64,000 bases of DNA from Adenophora triphylla var. japonica (GCA_022495995.1 JAFEMH010001247.1:310001-374000); one strand, 5' to 3'. Counted from the first letter of the stretch, positions 34,441 to 47,586 are shown. A program made the numbers and translations. The notes: generated by a model from the sequence alone, not told the origin.

Positions 34441-36832
34441 TAATGTACTATAAATATGAACGTCTGTCAACCCTAAAAAGCTAGCCGAAATTCTCAATAG
34501 AAATTCACAAACATATTCTCAATATTATTCCAAGGGTTTATAGGATCTAGCAATCTTCAAGAAATTGTTCTTGAATTCATTCAAAGGTGTGGATACCGAA
34601 AGAGGGTCTTCGCTCGTTCATCGATCAAGACCTAGAGTTCAAGCAAGTTGAAGAACGAAGTTTGTGATTTGAAATCACATAATCAAATCGTTCGATAGCT
34701 CAAGAACGGAAAGCGTTCAAGGTTGGTTACATCTATCTCATAGTTTTTCAAGTTAATTATATAGAACGGATCCTAGGGCTTCTTGGGTTTTATGTTATTT
34801 TATGCTTAATTCCGCTGCGCATGGACCCGTAAAACCCAACAGTGGTATCAGAGCCCCGTTCGTATGATTAAGTTTGAATTAACATGCTAAAAAAGTAATA
34901 TAAAATCGTTTATATGTTCTTTTGCATGTTTTGTATGCGATAGATTAATTGTTTTTGAAACAATATGCTTAATTCGTGTTCTAATGATATTGAATTAAAT
35001 CTGTTAAAAGTCGTTTGCATGATTTAATTGCTCTATGATTTAGAATTGATTGAATTCTGGAAATCTGGAAAACAGTCATCCTGTGTCACGCGACAGAACT
35101 AGCTTCTGTCATGCGACAGAACTTGCTTCTGTCACGCGACACTTCTAGCCCAATCTGGGCAGTATCAGATTGATGAACAATTTGGTTAATCTATGAATGT
35201 GTTTGCAATCTGATATGTTTATGTGTTAATCTGGATGCTATAAAATTGAGTCTATAGGGCTATGCTAGATTAATTCATTATTTATGCATGCTTAGTTGAT
35301 TAAAATATGATTTTAATAATTATTGCGATGCATGTTTTACTTGTTCTTATGTGTTAAGAAATTTTATGTTTAGTTGAAACATTGCATTATAGTTTCCTAT
35401 TATGTTTAGATTTAGACATTAAAATTTTGGTTTTTATGATTGTTTATGGAAACAAGTCATAATTATGCGAAATTTAAAAGGAAACTGATTCTTTATAAAA
35501 GGTAGTGATTATGTTGCCAAATCAGAGCTGATTTCTGATTGTGCATGTCTAGGAGAGTTCTGTCTAAGGAAGAGTTGGTACTTAAGTAGTCCTTGTGGCT
35601 CACCTATCTTCCTGGGAACTTACCTGGTGCACGATTATGACTATCTTTGCTGATATGCTTATAATCTACCTTAAAGAACCTTCATTTAACTTTTAAGTTC
35701 TTTATGCCAATTCATGATTAAAACACTTGAGACCATTCAGATAGTTTTGGGTGGTCTTGCCATAGCAAGGTGCTTTGATTCTATTCGAATGCGAGCAAGA
35801 TGAGGAAATGGTGGTTCCTATACGTTTAAAGTGAATGAACTTAATTGGGTTATCAAAATGGTTTTGGACCCAAGGCATAAGATGAGACTAAAATATACCT
35901 AGACATATGATGTCTTGAATAAATCTCATAAAAGATCTAAGAGTCATATATGTGATATGATTGATGTTTTCTACCTAATTAATTTAATTTTGAGTGGTTT
36001 GCCATAGGAAACTTGAAATTGAATTAAAGTTGGATCTTAGCCCATTAAATGTATATTATGCTTATTTGCATTTGAAGGTGTATAATTTAGTGGGAGCATT
36101 TTATATAAATGCATTATACTTCTCATATGATATGTTTACTTATATGTGTTCATATTTTATGTGTATCTTTTTGTAGAATAAATGGCATCAAACAATAATC
36201 ACTTTTCACTGCGATCTGTCCTTGAGAATGAAAAGTTGGAAGAGAATGGTACAAACTATATGGATTGGATCCGTAGTTTGAGAATTGTTCTCAAGCAAGA
36301 GGAAAAACTGTACGTTCTCGAGGAACCTATTCCACCTGAACCTGCTGCCAATGCTACTAGGGCAATAAGGGATCAATATCTGAAGCACAAGCGTGACTCT
36401 ACAGATGTTGGTTGCCTTATGCTCTGCCATGTGCAAGAACCTTCAGAAGGATCTTGAGCACTTGGGGACAGTTGACTTAAACAATCGACTGATGGAAATG
36501 TTCCAAGTACAAGCTAGGGAAGAAAGGTACAACACAGTTACGGTCTTGACCTCATGCAAGATGAGTGAAGGACAAGCTGTTGGTCCCCATGCTCTTAAGT
36601 TGAAGGGCCACATTGAGCATCTTGAAAGGCTCGGTTTCCCAATTAGCCAAGAGTTGGCTACCGACATAATATTGAATTCATTACCCAAAAGTTTTAGTAA
36701 TTTCATAATGCACTATAACATGGGTGGAATGAATAAAAACCTTTCCGAGTTAGTTCAAATGTTGAACACTGCGGAAACCAATATTGTCGAGAAGAAAACC
36801 GACCAAGTGCTGATGGTTAACAAAGGGAAGGG
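34441..36832 (+). repeat. Second unit of the tandem duplication in C
   Basis: Begins with an LTR 3' fragment (34441-34841) including the TATA box (34449-34456), then an intact PBS-like site, leader and gag. Almost identical to the first unit, with small indels giving 2392 against 2387 bp. Confidence 0.9.
35093..35150. promoter_or_regulatory. Palindrome array in the C leader, second copy
   Basis: Three copies in 58 bp: TGTCACGCGACAGAACTAGC, TGTCATGCGACAGAACTTGC and TGTCACGCGACACTTCTAGC. Arms TGTC/GACA flank a CpG-rich core. Confidence 0.85.
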
Positions 36833-39800
36833 TTTCAAGGGTAAAGGAAAGGCAAAGGTTGCTAATCCTAAGGCAAAAGTTGCCAAACCCAAAGAGGCTT
36901 CCAAGCCTAAAGAGGCTAAGCCCAAGTCCTAAGAGGACGCAGTCTGCTTCCATTGCAATGAGATTGGACATTGGAGGAGAAACTGCGCAAAATACAAGGA
37001 AGCACTGAAGAAGAGCAAAGGAGTTGCTTCGACTTCAGGTATCTTTGTTATAGATATGTTCCTATCTACTTCTAGTTCTTGGGTATTGGATACCGGATGT
37101 GGAACTCACATTTGTTTAAATGTGCAGGGTCTAAAGAACAGAAGGATGCTTAAGGAAGGTGAAGTGGACCTACGTGTGGGGAATGGAGCAAGAGTTGCTG
37201 CATTAGCCGTAGGAACTTATGAAGTTACTTTACCTAATGGACTAATACTTTTTTTGAACAATTGTTATTACGTTCCAACTTTAAGTAGGAATATTATTTC
37301 GATTTCATGTTTGGATAATGAAGGTTTTAATTTTCTTATATATGATAAGAAATTTTCCATTTACAAGAGTGATATGCATTATTGTACTGCTATTTCATTC
37401 AATGGCCTTTATATTCTTGATGTTGAAAATCGCGATAATGATGTCTATAACATTAACAAGAGATCTAAACCCAATGATGTAAACCACACTTACTTATGGC
37501 ATTGTCGTCTTGGCCATATAAACGAGAAATGCATTTCTAAACTCCACAAAGATAGATTTTTAGACTCACATGATTATGAATCTTATGAGACATGCGAATC
37601 TTGTTTACTTGGCAAGATGACCAAGGACCCATTTACCAAAACCGGTGAAAGGGCGGGCGACTTATTAGGACTCATACATACCGATGTATGTGGGCCTATG
37701 AGTAGCGATGCTAGGGGAGGATTTCGGTACTTCATAACATTCACTGATGATTATAGTAGATTTGGATATGTTTATCTAATGAAACATAAAAGTGAATCGT
37801 TTGAGATATTTTGAATATTTCAAAATGAGGTGCAAAATCAACTTGGCAAAACTATTAAGGTACTTCGATCTGATCGAGGTGGTGAATATTTGAGCCAAGA
37901 ATTTGACAGTCATCTTAAGAGTTGTGGAATCGTTTCAGAACTCTCTCCACCCGGAACACCACAATGGAATGGTGTGTCTGAGAGGAGGAATGAACTTTGT
38001 TGGACATGGTTCGTTCTATGATGAGTCAAGTTGAGCTTCCTTTATCCTTTTGGGAACATGCACTAGAAACTGCTGCTTTCACTATAAACAGAGTTCCTAC
38101 CAAATCAGTTCAAAAGACCCCATATGAGATGTGGCATGGAAGAAAACCTAGTTTGTCTTTCATGAAGATTTGGGGTTGCGATGCATATGTCAAGAAGTTA
38201 ACTTCTGACAAGCTATCACCTAAATCTGATAAATGTGTTTTCGTGGGTTATCCTAAGGAAACCAAAGGATACTATTTCTAAAACCGAAACGAGAACAAAG
38301 TGTTTGTTGCTCGAAATGGTACTTTCTTAGAAAAGGAGTTTCTTCGCAAAGGAACCAGTGGGAGTAAAATAGATCTCGAAGAAATTCGAGAACCCGAAAA
38401 CAACATTGAACCAATGGTAGAGACTGAACCAAGTTCACAAAGAGTTGTGGAACCGGTTCAAGATGCACAAGTTCTTCGCCGAAGTGGTAGGTCACGATCC
38501 GAACCCGAGAGATATGGATTTCTCGTTACGGAAAGTGATGAAGTGGAGTTAATCGAAAACAATGAACCTACTTGCTATCAAGAGGCGATGTCCGCTCCTG
38601 ATTCGGAAAAATGGCAAGAGGCCATGAAGTCCGAATTACAATCCATGGCTGATAATCAAGTTTGGAACTTGATTGATCCTCCCGAAGGTGTAAAAACCAT
38701 AGGGTGCAAATGGGTCTTCAAGAAGAAGACCGACATGGATGGGAAGGTGCACACCTATAAGGCTAGGCTTGTAGCTAAGGGATATAGGCAGATTCATGGC
38801 ATCGACTATGATGAAACCTTTTTGCCTGTAGCTATACTTAAGTCTATTAGAATTTTAATTGCCATAGCCGCATATTATGACTATGAGATATGGCAAATGG
38901 ATGTCAAAACAGCCTTCCTTAATGGGAAGTTACTTGAGGATGTATACATGATACAACCTGAAGGTTTTGTCAGTCCAGAAAATTCTAACAAGGTGTGTAA
39001 GTTGTAGAAATCCATTTATGGATTGAAGCAAGCTTCTAGGAGTTGGAATCTACGTTTTGATGAAGCAATCAAGGAGTTTGGGTTTATCAAAAACGAAGAT
39101 GAATCTTGTGTATACAAGAAAATTAGTGGGAGCGTAGCATTATTTTTGGTGTTGTATGTCGACGATATCTTACTCATTGGAAATGACATTCCTGCACTAC
39201 AGACTGTCAAGTCTTGGTTAGGAAAGTCCTTTTCAATGAAAGATATGGGCGAAGCCGCATATATCCTTGGTATCAAGATCTATAGAGATAGATCCAAGAG
39301 GATGATTGGTTTAAGTCAAAGTACTTACATTGACAAGGTCCTTAGAAGATTCCAAATGAAAAATTCTAAAAGAGGAAACTTGCCAATGTTACATGGTATA
39401 TCTCTTAGCAAGAATCAAAGTCCTAAGACTAATGATGAGTGAAAGAGAATGAATGGTATTCCATATGCTTCGGCAATTGTGTCTATCATGTATGCTATGT
39501 TATGTACTAGACCCGATGTCTCGTGTGCTCTAAGCATGACGAGTAGGTACCAATCGGATCCCAGTGAACCACATTGGATAGCAGTCAAGAATATCCTTAA
39601 GTACATACGAAGAACTAAGGATGTATTCTTGGTCTTTGGAGGAATGGAAGAAGATCTTGTAGTTAAAGGATACACAGATGCTAGCTTCCAAACCGACAAA
39701 GATGATTTCAGATCGCAGTCTGGATTTTTGTTTACGCTTAATGGAGGCACTGTGAGTTGGAAAAGTTCCAAGCAAAGTACCATCGATGATTCTACAACCG

Positions 39801-40147
39801 AAGCTGAGTACATAGCGGCATCCGATGCAGTTAAGGAAGCAGTTTGGATCAAGAAGTTCATTAGTGATTTGGAAGTCATTCCAAGCATCAGATATCCTAT
39901 TGAACTTTACTGTGACAACAATGGTGCCATTGCACAAGCAAAGGAACCAAGGTCAGAACAGAGATCCAAACACATACTTCGACGTTTCCACATTATCCGT
40001 GAGATATGTGAAAGGGAAGACGTAAAGATATGCAGAGTAGACACTGATGACAACGTGGCGGACCCATTAACTAAGGCTCTTCCGCAAGCTAAGCATGATG
40101 GTCATGTTAGGTCCATGGGTATTCGATACATGGTAGATTGGGCCTAG
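36182..40147 (+). pseudogene. gag-pol: Gag-Pol of copia C
   Basis: Gag starts at the ATG at 36182, shifts frame near 36420, and has a zinc knuckle CFHCNEIGHWRRNC at about 36950. Protease: VLDTGCGTHIC near 37085. Integrase: GAG-pre-integrase HCRLGHINEK, then HTDVCGP, SDRGGEY and NGVSERRN giving D, D and E, with a TGA at 37812 and a frameshift near 38000. RT: KARLVAKGYRQ, QMDVKTAFLNG and LYVDDILL, with a TAG at 39005-39007. RNase H: GYTDASF, STTEAEYIA, LYCDNNGA and NVADPLTK, ending at 40147. A stop at 38279-38281 and a TGA at 39440-39442 add to the damage. Domain order with integrase before RT defines Ty1/copia. All catalytic motifs remain readable, so decay is recent; no single full-length protein can be made. 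Confidence 0.92.
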
Positions 40148-40148
40148 T

Positions 40149-40161
40149 TCAAGTGGGAGAC
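40149..40161 (+). other. Polypurine tract of C
   Basis: TCAAGTGGGAGAC directly before the 3' LTR, two bases after the pol stop codon. Confidence 0.85.
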
Positions 40162-41522
40162 TGTTAGTGTTATGCCCTAGGCCTATGATTTATAGACTTA
40201 TGTGTTGACATTATTTATTATTATATGAGATGTTTATCATTTGATTATTATATGTTTTGTATATTTGTTTATAATAGTCTCCGTCCCTAATTATTAAGAG
40301 AATAATTAGTATAATTGTCAATGGATAATCATACGATGATTATATGCATAGAGATGCACATTGAAATTATGGGTACTTGTTAGAGAACAAGTGACTGGAC
40401 TTGACCCGTATGAGATTTATGTCATGGTCAAATGTCATAATTAAATCTCATAAGGTCACTTCATTTAGTCCCTAGACCTGAGATTATCATGACCTTACAT
40501 ATGATGAAAGTCATGTTTGATTTTAGTCAAACGATATCTTAACACGATATCTATAAAGGCTATCTTTGGCATGATCGGATTCATAATGGGAAGGATGATA
40601 AGTCAAGATGGAATTTGTCCCTCAGAAGAGAGATGTTTATGCTTGGGCCCCTCGATGAGTGATAATGATGAAAGTGTATGGCCGTACCCCAATATGATTG
40701 GAATTATCATTATACTCAAGAATCGAGAAAGCATTGAACAAAGACAAGTTGACAAGGACCATGACTTGTGTTCAATATAACATCGCGAGACAAAGGGAGA
40801 AATGGAAGTGCACCGTTGGAAACGTGAACTCTTACGTTACATTATTTGGGTAGACATAATGGCTTGTTAGAGTCCGCTTATGTCTTATGAGAGTCGATAT
40901 GATCGAACTCATTGCCAACATAATGTAACCCTATTGGGTCACACACAACTAGAATAAATTGATTAAACCATTGGAAGAATGATTGAGAAAACTCCTCACT
41001 GGGCTTGTTAGGCCGTGCGACAGAACAGGCCATTTGCTGTGTCTGGTCGTGCTACACAACAAGCCACTGAGGCGGTTTGACAGAATCCTTTCCTAATTTA
41101 ATTAGGATTCATATTCTATACTAATGTACTATAAATATGAACGTCTGTCAACCCTAAAAAGCTAGCCGAAATTCTCAATAGAAATTCACAAACATATTCT
41201 CAATATTATTCCAAGGGTTTATAGGATCTAGAAATCTTCAAGAAATTTTTCTTGAATTCATTCAAAGGTGTGGATACCGAAAGAGGGTCTTCGCTCGTTC
41301 ATCGATCAAGACCTAGAGTTCAAGCAAGTTGAAGAACGAAGTTTGTGATTTGAAATCGCATAATCAAATCGTTCGATAGCTCAAGAACGGAAAGCGTTCA
41401 AGGTTGGTTACATCTATCTCATAGTTTTTCACGTTAATTATATAGAACGGATCCTAGGGCTTCTTGGGTTTTATGTTATTTTATGCTTAATTCCGCTGCG
41501 CATGGACCCATAAAACCCAACA
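40162..41522 (+). repeat. 3' LTR of copia C
   Basis: Same ends and length as the 5' LTR. Includes the palindrome pair at 41001-41065 and TATAAATA at 41130-41137. Confidence 0.93.
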
Positions 41523-42036
41523 GCAAGAGCCTACAAAGAGCGAACAAAAGGATCAGATCGGCCAGAACTGGGTTAAGGGGAATAGACGAGCAAAAAGGAA
41601 GAGTGACAGATATGCAAAAAACTTTGAGTATTACCTCAGAATGAACAAGTCCCGACCTAGCCTTGAACAACTCTGCAGTCATGCCCCTATCAGTGTACTT
41701 GCTAACTAGATCCTGGTCGGCCGCCCATCTCACCACCACCTTTCCATATTCCAGCTCGGGATACTCTCTGCACGAGCTATCCACTCCAGTAAGCAAAGAA
41801 ACGTCGCTAAATTTATCCACTCGAGCTTGAACCAGCTCGGGATATGAGACTTCAATAGTTGGGGTTTGAGAGCTGCTGACAGCGGCCTTCCCTTTTTTAG
41901 AGTTGGGATTGGGCTTGGACCTCTTTTTTCGTGTTGAGGGGTTGGGCATCTTCTTCCTCGTCCTCATCTAGATCGACCACTGGGGTCTTGGCCCTACTTT
42001 GGGTATCCTCTTGCATTGGCTCTGACGCTTGCCCCT
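41523..42036 (-). pseudogene. Antisense gene of A-prime, middle exon
   Basis: Minus-strand frame with an acidic and basic linker (DLDEDEEEDA then a Lys-rich run with a frameshift near 41930) followed by SYPELVQARVDKFSDVSLL and VSKYTDRGMTAELFKARSG. A GT donor follows GLVHSE near 41640 and a pyrimidine-rich TTTGTAG acceptor lies near 41530, so an intron of about 110 bp abuts the copia insertion. On the other side the frame joins, across the CCCCT duplication of D, to the acidic segment at 57697. Confidence 0.65.
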
Positions 42037-43007
42037 TGTAGACACCCCATTCTGAACACATCGGAGCAGATTAATACCACTCTAAGTCTCGCCTTGAGTC
42101 AAGAGTAGAAATCTACAATTTCGTCATGTTTCGTTAAGTTTTGACTAACGACCGTTAGTTTGGACTAAACTGCATACGAGATAACGAGGGAAGGACAGAA
42201 TTGTCCACTGATAGCCTTGTCTTGTGCGGAACATGCGTGTCTCGCGCAATACTAAGCCCCTGCAGACGTGCAAAAGCCAGTTTCCTCGTCGATTTCAACC
42301 TATTTCTTGATAAAACCTTATCAATCCGGTCATCCAATAGAATTTGGGTTCTGGAACTTTCCCAGGGTATTTTACTTCTCCACCTTCACCTCTCCAACAC
42401 CTATAAATACTTTAAGACTTTCAGTATTTTGGATTTCAGAATTTTCAGTCAAAACCCCTACGTTTACTGGTTTCTCTCCCTGAAAGATTCCTGTAAACCA
42501 CCGTAAAACCACCTAAAAGTTTGTTTATCAACCTTGTTGATCAACAAACATCAAAGCCCGAACTAAGGATCGAGGCGAAGCTCTGTCCACGTCAAGGTTC
42601 GACTCTAAACTTGAGTCGAAACTCTGTCTGAATCTCTTCACACAAGGTAATCTTCCTTTTCCTTTCTAATTGATTGTTAGAGTGGTTTAATACATTAAAC
42701 CTAGGATCGGCCTAGAGCCTCCTCAAATCATGGGGACAGTCTCGAAGCAATCGATCCTATATTCCGTTTAACCTCGTTAAATAGATTCTTTTACTTATTT
42801 AATTAAAACATCTTTTTCTTTAAAAACCTCTCTTTTAGCAAGACCGATCTCCGTATTGGGTGGAGTGGGTGCTCCTTGACCTTCTCATTCCATAACCTAA
42901 GCCCCGAACCCAAAATCTCTTTTCAAATGGTTTTTTCTATATTTTCAACTAAATAAATATAGGTGGTAACTCAAAAAGATGTTAAAGAAAATACACGCAT
43001 CGCTACA
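42037..43007 (+). repeat. 5' LTR of D
   Basis: TGTAGACACCCCATTC to GCATCGCTACA, 971 bp against 970 in the 3' LTR, very similar throughout. Confidence 0.93.
42217..42409 (+). promoter_or_regulatory. LTR promoter of D (5'): palindrome pair and TATA box
   Basis: TTGTCTTGTGCGGAAC and GTGTCTCGCGCAATAC within 42217-42255, followed 147 bp later by TATAAATA (42402-42409). The 3' LTR has the same pair better preserved (TTGTCTCGTGCGGAAC and ATGTCTCGCGCGATAC, 56907-56945) with TATAAATA at 57092-57099. Confidence 0.65.
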
Positions 43008-43008
43008 G

Positions 43009-43027
43009 TGGCAACTCTGCTAGGGAC
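43009..43027 (+). other. Primer binding site of D (tRNA-Arg type)
   Basis: TGGCAACTCTGCTAGGGAC, one base after the LTR; a mutated form of the TGGCGACTC(C/T)G(C/T)TGGGGA site seen in B and typical of Ogre-type elements. Confidence 0.75.
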
Positions 43028-44263
43028 TGTAAATTTAAAGTGGCTTAAACTTGCGTTAATAAAAAGAAGTTTTCAAATAAAAAATCGTTTTTTTATTCAG
43101 ATCAAGCTAGTCTCGCACGAGACAACCTGTTTCGCGCGAGACAATGCTTCGGCAATCTGTGTGTCTTCTGGTTTTTCCTATTCGTCTCAAGATCCGAGAT
43201 GAGAGTCGAACGCGCAAGGGGGATTCCAGATTACATTATCTGCAAAGTTCTTTCATCTTAAGACCTCCCTTAAGATGTAGAACTAAAATTCGTATTTAGT
43301 TTAAATAATTGATTATTATTTATAAACTGCGTGTGATTGGGTTTTTAGATTAAAGTCCGGTCCAATGGAGATTCGGGAGTTGTAATTAAATTATTTATCT
43401 CTCTCTCTCTCTCATTAAGTGGAACTATGACGGCCTGAATCTTCCAAATTTGGGATAAACGTAGACAATCACTTGGTGTGGCCAATATTTTTTTTTCTTT
43501 TAATTTTCAAAAAAAAATCTCTATTTTCTCTATCACCTAGATGGACTCACACACGCCCACACATGCTATATCTGTCATTGCACTACATACCCCGATTTAA
43601 CCCGGGACCCACACTAAGGACGGATGACGGTAACCACCTAATCGCCGGTCTCTCCGAAGTTGGATCATCCCACTCCGCGTATCCAATCCATCTAGATTGT
43701 CATATCGCGGGGAGCCTAGCCTTCCAGCCCTGCATCACCACATATCATGTAGATTGTCTTTTTAGGATCACTCCGTGACCGGTCGGTTTGACTTGGTGAT
43801 TTTTTCTTTTTTTTTACCAAAATAAAGCCATGTAAAATTGACCATAAAGAAGGACTCGGAAAAGTCCCTTCGGAAAAAGTCCCTTCGGAATGACCCTTTC
43901 GGATTTGTCCTTTAAAAAAAATGGTCCCTTAAAAAAAATCTTTCAAACAATCTTACATGGCTTTGTTTTACAAAAAATGGACTGATTACTTAGTCGTTAG
44001 GTTTTGATAAAGACCTTAGAAACCCCTCAAAACGGATTTTCCGTTCTGACCAAAAATTAGGTTTAATAAAAATCGACTTTCCGTGTGATTGTCTCGTGCG
44101 ATACTACCTGTCCCATGCGGGACAGTTTCTCTGTTTGCTATGTTTGAGCCTGAACCGTTTAAGCCTTCTTTCGACTCGTTGGGGCTAGATTTGATCCTGA
44201 TGCTATCTCTGCGTCTCTTATGTCAGTTTTCCGAAGCTAATCAACCTCAAGACTCCCAACACA
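43028..44263 (+). other. Leader of D with two palindrome pairs
   Basis: Pair 1: GTCTCGCACGAGAC (43110-43123, perfect 6-bp arms) and GTTTCGCGCGAGAC (43129-43142). Pair 2: GTCTCGTGCGATAC (44091-44104) and GTCCCATGCGGGAC (44110-44123). The region also holds short AAAGTCCCTTCGG repeats near 43860-43890. No gene before the gag ATG. Confidence 0.75.
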
Positions 44264-45388
44264 ATGTCCGGCATCGACGAAATTTTGGGTGACGAAACTT
44301 TGTCCGAAAACAACCACAAACTGCTGGAAGAAGCCAATGATCGCTTAGAGGTGCAAGCTACCCAAATCCACACTCTCGTGGAAGAAATCCAATAGCTTAG
44401 GGCGGCACTAGCCAACAAAGAAAAGAAGAAGAAAAATGATTCTTCCTTCGAAGAAGGGGAGTCATACACCAAAAAGGCCAAGGGCCGTCGCTGGAGCAAA
44501 AGCAAGAAAAAGAATTACGAGCCTAGCTCGTCATCTTCCTCCTCTGACAATGAGAGTTACACATCCAAGAAAGAGAGAAAAAGGGAAAGCAAGAACGAAC
44601 CCCTCACCATGGCAATGTTAGAAAAGAAACTTGCATCCCTCGATGTGAGTAAGGGAGCCTCGCTCTCTATTGATTACGACACCCTTCGTCAATCCGTGTC
44701 CAAACTTCCTAGAAAGTATAAAACACCCGACATTGCAAAATTCAATGGTACTACCTGTCCCAAATCACATTTGGAGACCTATTCTTGGGCCATGCTACCT
44801 ATGGGTGTTGATGACAACCTGCTAGCTCAATGCTTTCCACAAACTCTCGATTGTGCCGCTAGAGATTGGTACATGACTCTTCCACTCTCCACAAGACTTG
44901 ATTGGCCACTCGCCAGTCGTACCTTCTAAAAGCAATATGAAGACAAATTCCACTTACCGCACTACTAGAAAGGACCTCGAACAAACTAAGCAGCTTCCGA
45001 ATGAATCCTTCACAGACTTCATCAAAAGATGGAGGACCAAACTGACTGAAATCGTTGATAGGCCAAGCCTAGACGAACAAATCCACGTCCTCATCCAATG
45101 TCTTCGGGAAGAGTATCAAGACAAACTCGCGGTAACTATTTTCCTAGCTTCGCCGAACTCCACAAATCCGGCATACGCTTAGATGACCTCATCAAGCAAA
45201 AGAGGGAAGCCAAGAAAGAAAGCGGATTCCGTTACAACAAAAGCTCCTCTTCCTCTTCCAACCCTAAGGACACTTCCGTCAATGCTATAGTCCTTAATCA
45301 TCCCAGGAATGGGAAGTACTCTGCGGTACCTCCACCACAAAAGAAGAAAAGGGATCGACATTACGACAAACTTGAAGGGATAACTTAA
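44264..45388 (+). pseudogene. gag: Gag of D, N-terminal and core parts
   Basis: From the ATG at 44264 (MSGIDEILGDETLSE) through a heptad-rich segment, a Lys/Ser-rich region and the Gag core (KYKTPDIAKFNGTTCPKSHL, then CAARDWYMTLP). In-frame TAG at 44393-44395 and TAA at 44927-44929; frameshifts near 44960 and 45130 separate the NESFTDFIKRWRTK core end and the FAELHKSGIRLDDLIKQ segment. Would form the capsid; clearly inactive as it stands. Confidence 0.8.
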
Positions 45389-47536
45389 GAAGAACTCCTC
45401 AAGGTGCTTGTCAAGAATGGAAAAATCAAACCTAGAGAAGGTGGACCACCAAAGAAAGATCTTCCTGCTAATCATGCTCATCATCTCTTCTGCAAATACC
45501 ACAACTTCACTGGTCACGACACCAACTCATGTTTCCACCTGAAAAATGTCATCCAAGATCTGTTCGATGATAAAGAGATAGGCCTTCCTAATGTTGTTAC
45601 TAATCCGTTACCAAATAATGAAGTCAATTTTATAGAAATAGAAAGTAGCTCCAAGGATCCTACTCGTCTAGCCACAACTGTGGACGAGAGCCCTTCTGAA
45701 TTTAATAAATCTTCTTTCTGTTACATGATGTCTTGGGATGAAATCTTAGAACAAAAGGAAAAAGGGTCTAAAACAGTCAATCTCCTCACATGATCCGGTC
45801 AAGTGATTATCAACAAAGATTCAAGGGATGAAAATCCTCCTAAACAAGCAAAAGCTTCATCATCAAATGAGCCCGACGATCCTCTCTTAGCCCAGCTAAA
45901 GAAGACACAAGCAAATATCTCAGTTTGGGACCTCATCGGAGCATCCCACAAGCATCGTGAAATGTTAAAGAAGGCCTTAGCTCAAATGACCATTTCCTCA
46001 GAAGCTACACCCGAAGATCTTACTCAAATGATTGGCCAAGTACAATTTGGCAATGTCATCAGTTTCACTGACTTAGACCTCCCATCCTATGGGAACAATC
46101 ATCACGAGGCCTTATGCATAACTGCTAAGGTGAATGGATACCGAATGCCACGCATTTTGGTCGACAATGGTTCTGCAATCAACGTCCTTCCAAAGAAAGC
46201 CTTATCATCATTAGGTCTCACCCACAAAGACCTTAAGCCATCAGGGTACACTGTACGAGGCTATGATTGTAATGCTAGAACTGCTTTGGGTTCAGTCGTG
46301 ATACCTATAGAAATGGGGCAAGTCACCATGAGCATCGAATTCCAAGTCATCGACATCCAGGCATCCTTCAACTTACTGCTTGGCCGCCCTTGGCTGCACG
46401 ACATAGGAGGTGTACCTTCATCCCTACACCAATGCATCAAGTTCAAACACAACGACACAATAGTCACCATACACGGAGAAATGGTTACTGCTAGACCTAT
46501 CCTCGAGGTACATCACAGCACTTCTGATTACTTATTCAGTGGCTTTGTGATTGAGAAAGAAAGTACCATAAATGTCATAGAAAGTTGCAATGAAAATGAT
46601 TACTCTAAAGCACTTCGGTTTTCCGGAAACCTTCCTGTTAGGAGAATGATGCAAGCAAAAGGGTACTTTCCTGGCTTGGGACTTGGAAAACACTTACAAG
46701 GGATAACGGATCCACCGTCGGTTCCCCCACCGCATACGAAGCATGGCCTAGGATACGTCATTTCCATCCACGATGAAAGTGACAAAGAAGAGTGGGACTT
46801 CACTCAAATCAAGTGGGAAGGAACTGCGTACAAAAGTCAAAACGACCCAAAGGGCAAAGGTTGCCACCTCGAACCATACCGAAAAACACTCAACGGTTAC
46901 TTCGTTCGGGAAGGGGAAAGCATCCCATACTTTATCTTTTCAGAACCATGGACTGACGATAAAGAAAAACGCCAACCAGGCTTTGAAATTTTTAGCGACT
47001 GCAATGCTTCGCCAGATGAAACAGAACCCGTTCCACTAATCCCTAAAGATTTGTGGGGCACAAAGGCAGAAATGACCAGCGAATGGGACTTTGTGTTGGG
47101 AGAAGACATGCTGCGACAGTTTGAGAACCTGTGCCGACTAGAAGACAGCCAAATCCATGCAATATCCAAGGGGGACGCTCCAACTACTGATTACACGAAG
47201 CTAATCCAGAAATGTGATGAGCCAATACTAAACTGGCACGTCACTGGGGGACCAGTTGTTGATGAAGACTTCATGATCAAAGAGCTTGGTTGTACTCCGC
47301 ATCCCCGCAGGAAGATAGGCCCTGTAACTTTCACTTTAGAGTCAGGCTCCACCTCTGATGAACTCACTCATGAGAAAATCGAGGCGGTGGCCGAACATGT
47401 ATTCCCTTACTTCCTTAATGAAAACTTTGATCTTTCCGAGTACCCTGAGATTGCTAACATCGTGAATGATGAATTAACTAACAATAATCAATATAACGAA
47501 CAAGTTAATAATGAATCATACGATGAGATAGACTAG
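45389..47536 (+). pseudogene. pol: Gag zinc finger, protease and G-patch region of D
   Basis: One frame with a TGA at 45791-45793. The first part has a CX2HX4HX4C finger (CKYHNFTGHDTNSC). From 45803 a 577-codon open frame carries an aspartic protease with ILVDNGSAINVLP (D121-N-G-S; DNGS replaces the usual DTGA or DSGA) and LLLGRPWLHD (191-200), then a G-patch-like segment around residues 281-320 (GYFPGLGLGKHLQG and HGLGY). G-patches bind RNA or helicases; their presence after the protease is a known trait of some Tat/Ogre elements. The C-terminal 200 residues are acidic and of unknown role. Confidence 0.8.
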
Positions 47537-47586
47537 CAAAGCAAGTAGGTCGTTGTGGAAAGAATGGCCCCGTTGACAATGAAGAA

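Larger units (their letters stand above)
31094..41522 (+). mobile_element. Ty1/copia element 'C' with an internal tandem duplication
   Basis: LTRs 31094-32454 and 40162-41522, both 1361 bp (about 20 differences by eye, roughly 1.5%), PBS of the TGGTATCA(G/A)AGCC type, PPT AGTGGGAGAC, and gag, protease, integrase, RT, RNase H in copia order. Flanks GCAAC (31089-31093) and GCAAG (41523-41527) match at four of five bases. A block of about 2.39 kb (LTR core promoter, leader, gag) is present twice in tandem. It interrupts the antisense gene of A-prime. Confidence 0.93.
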
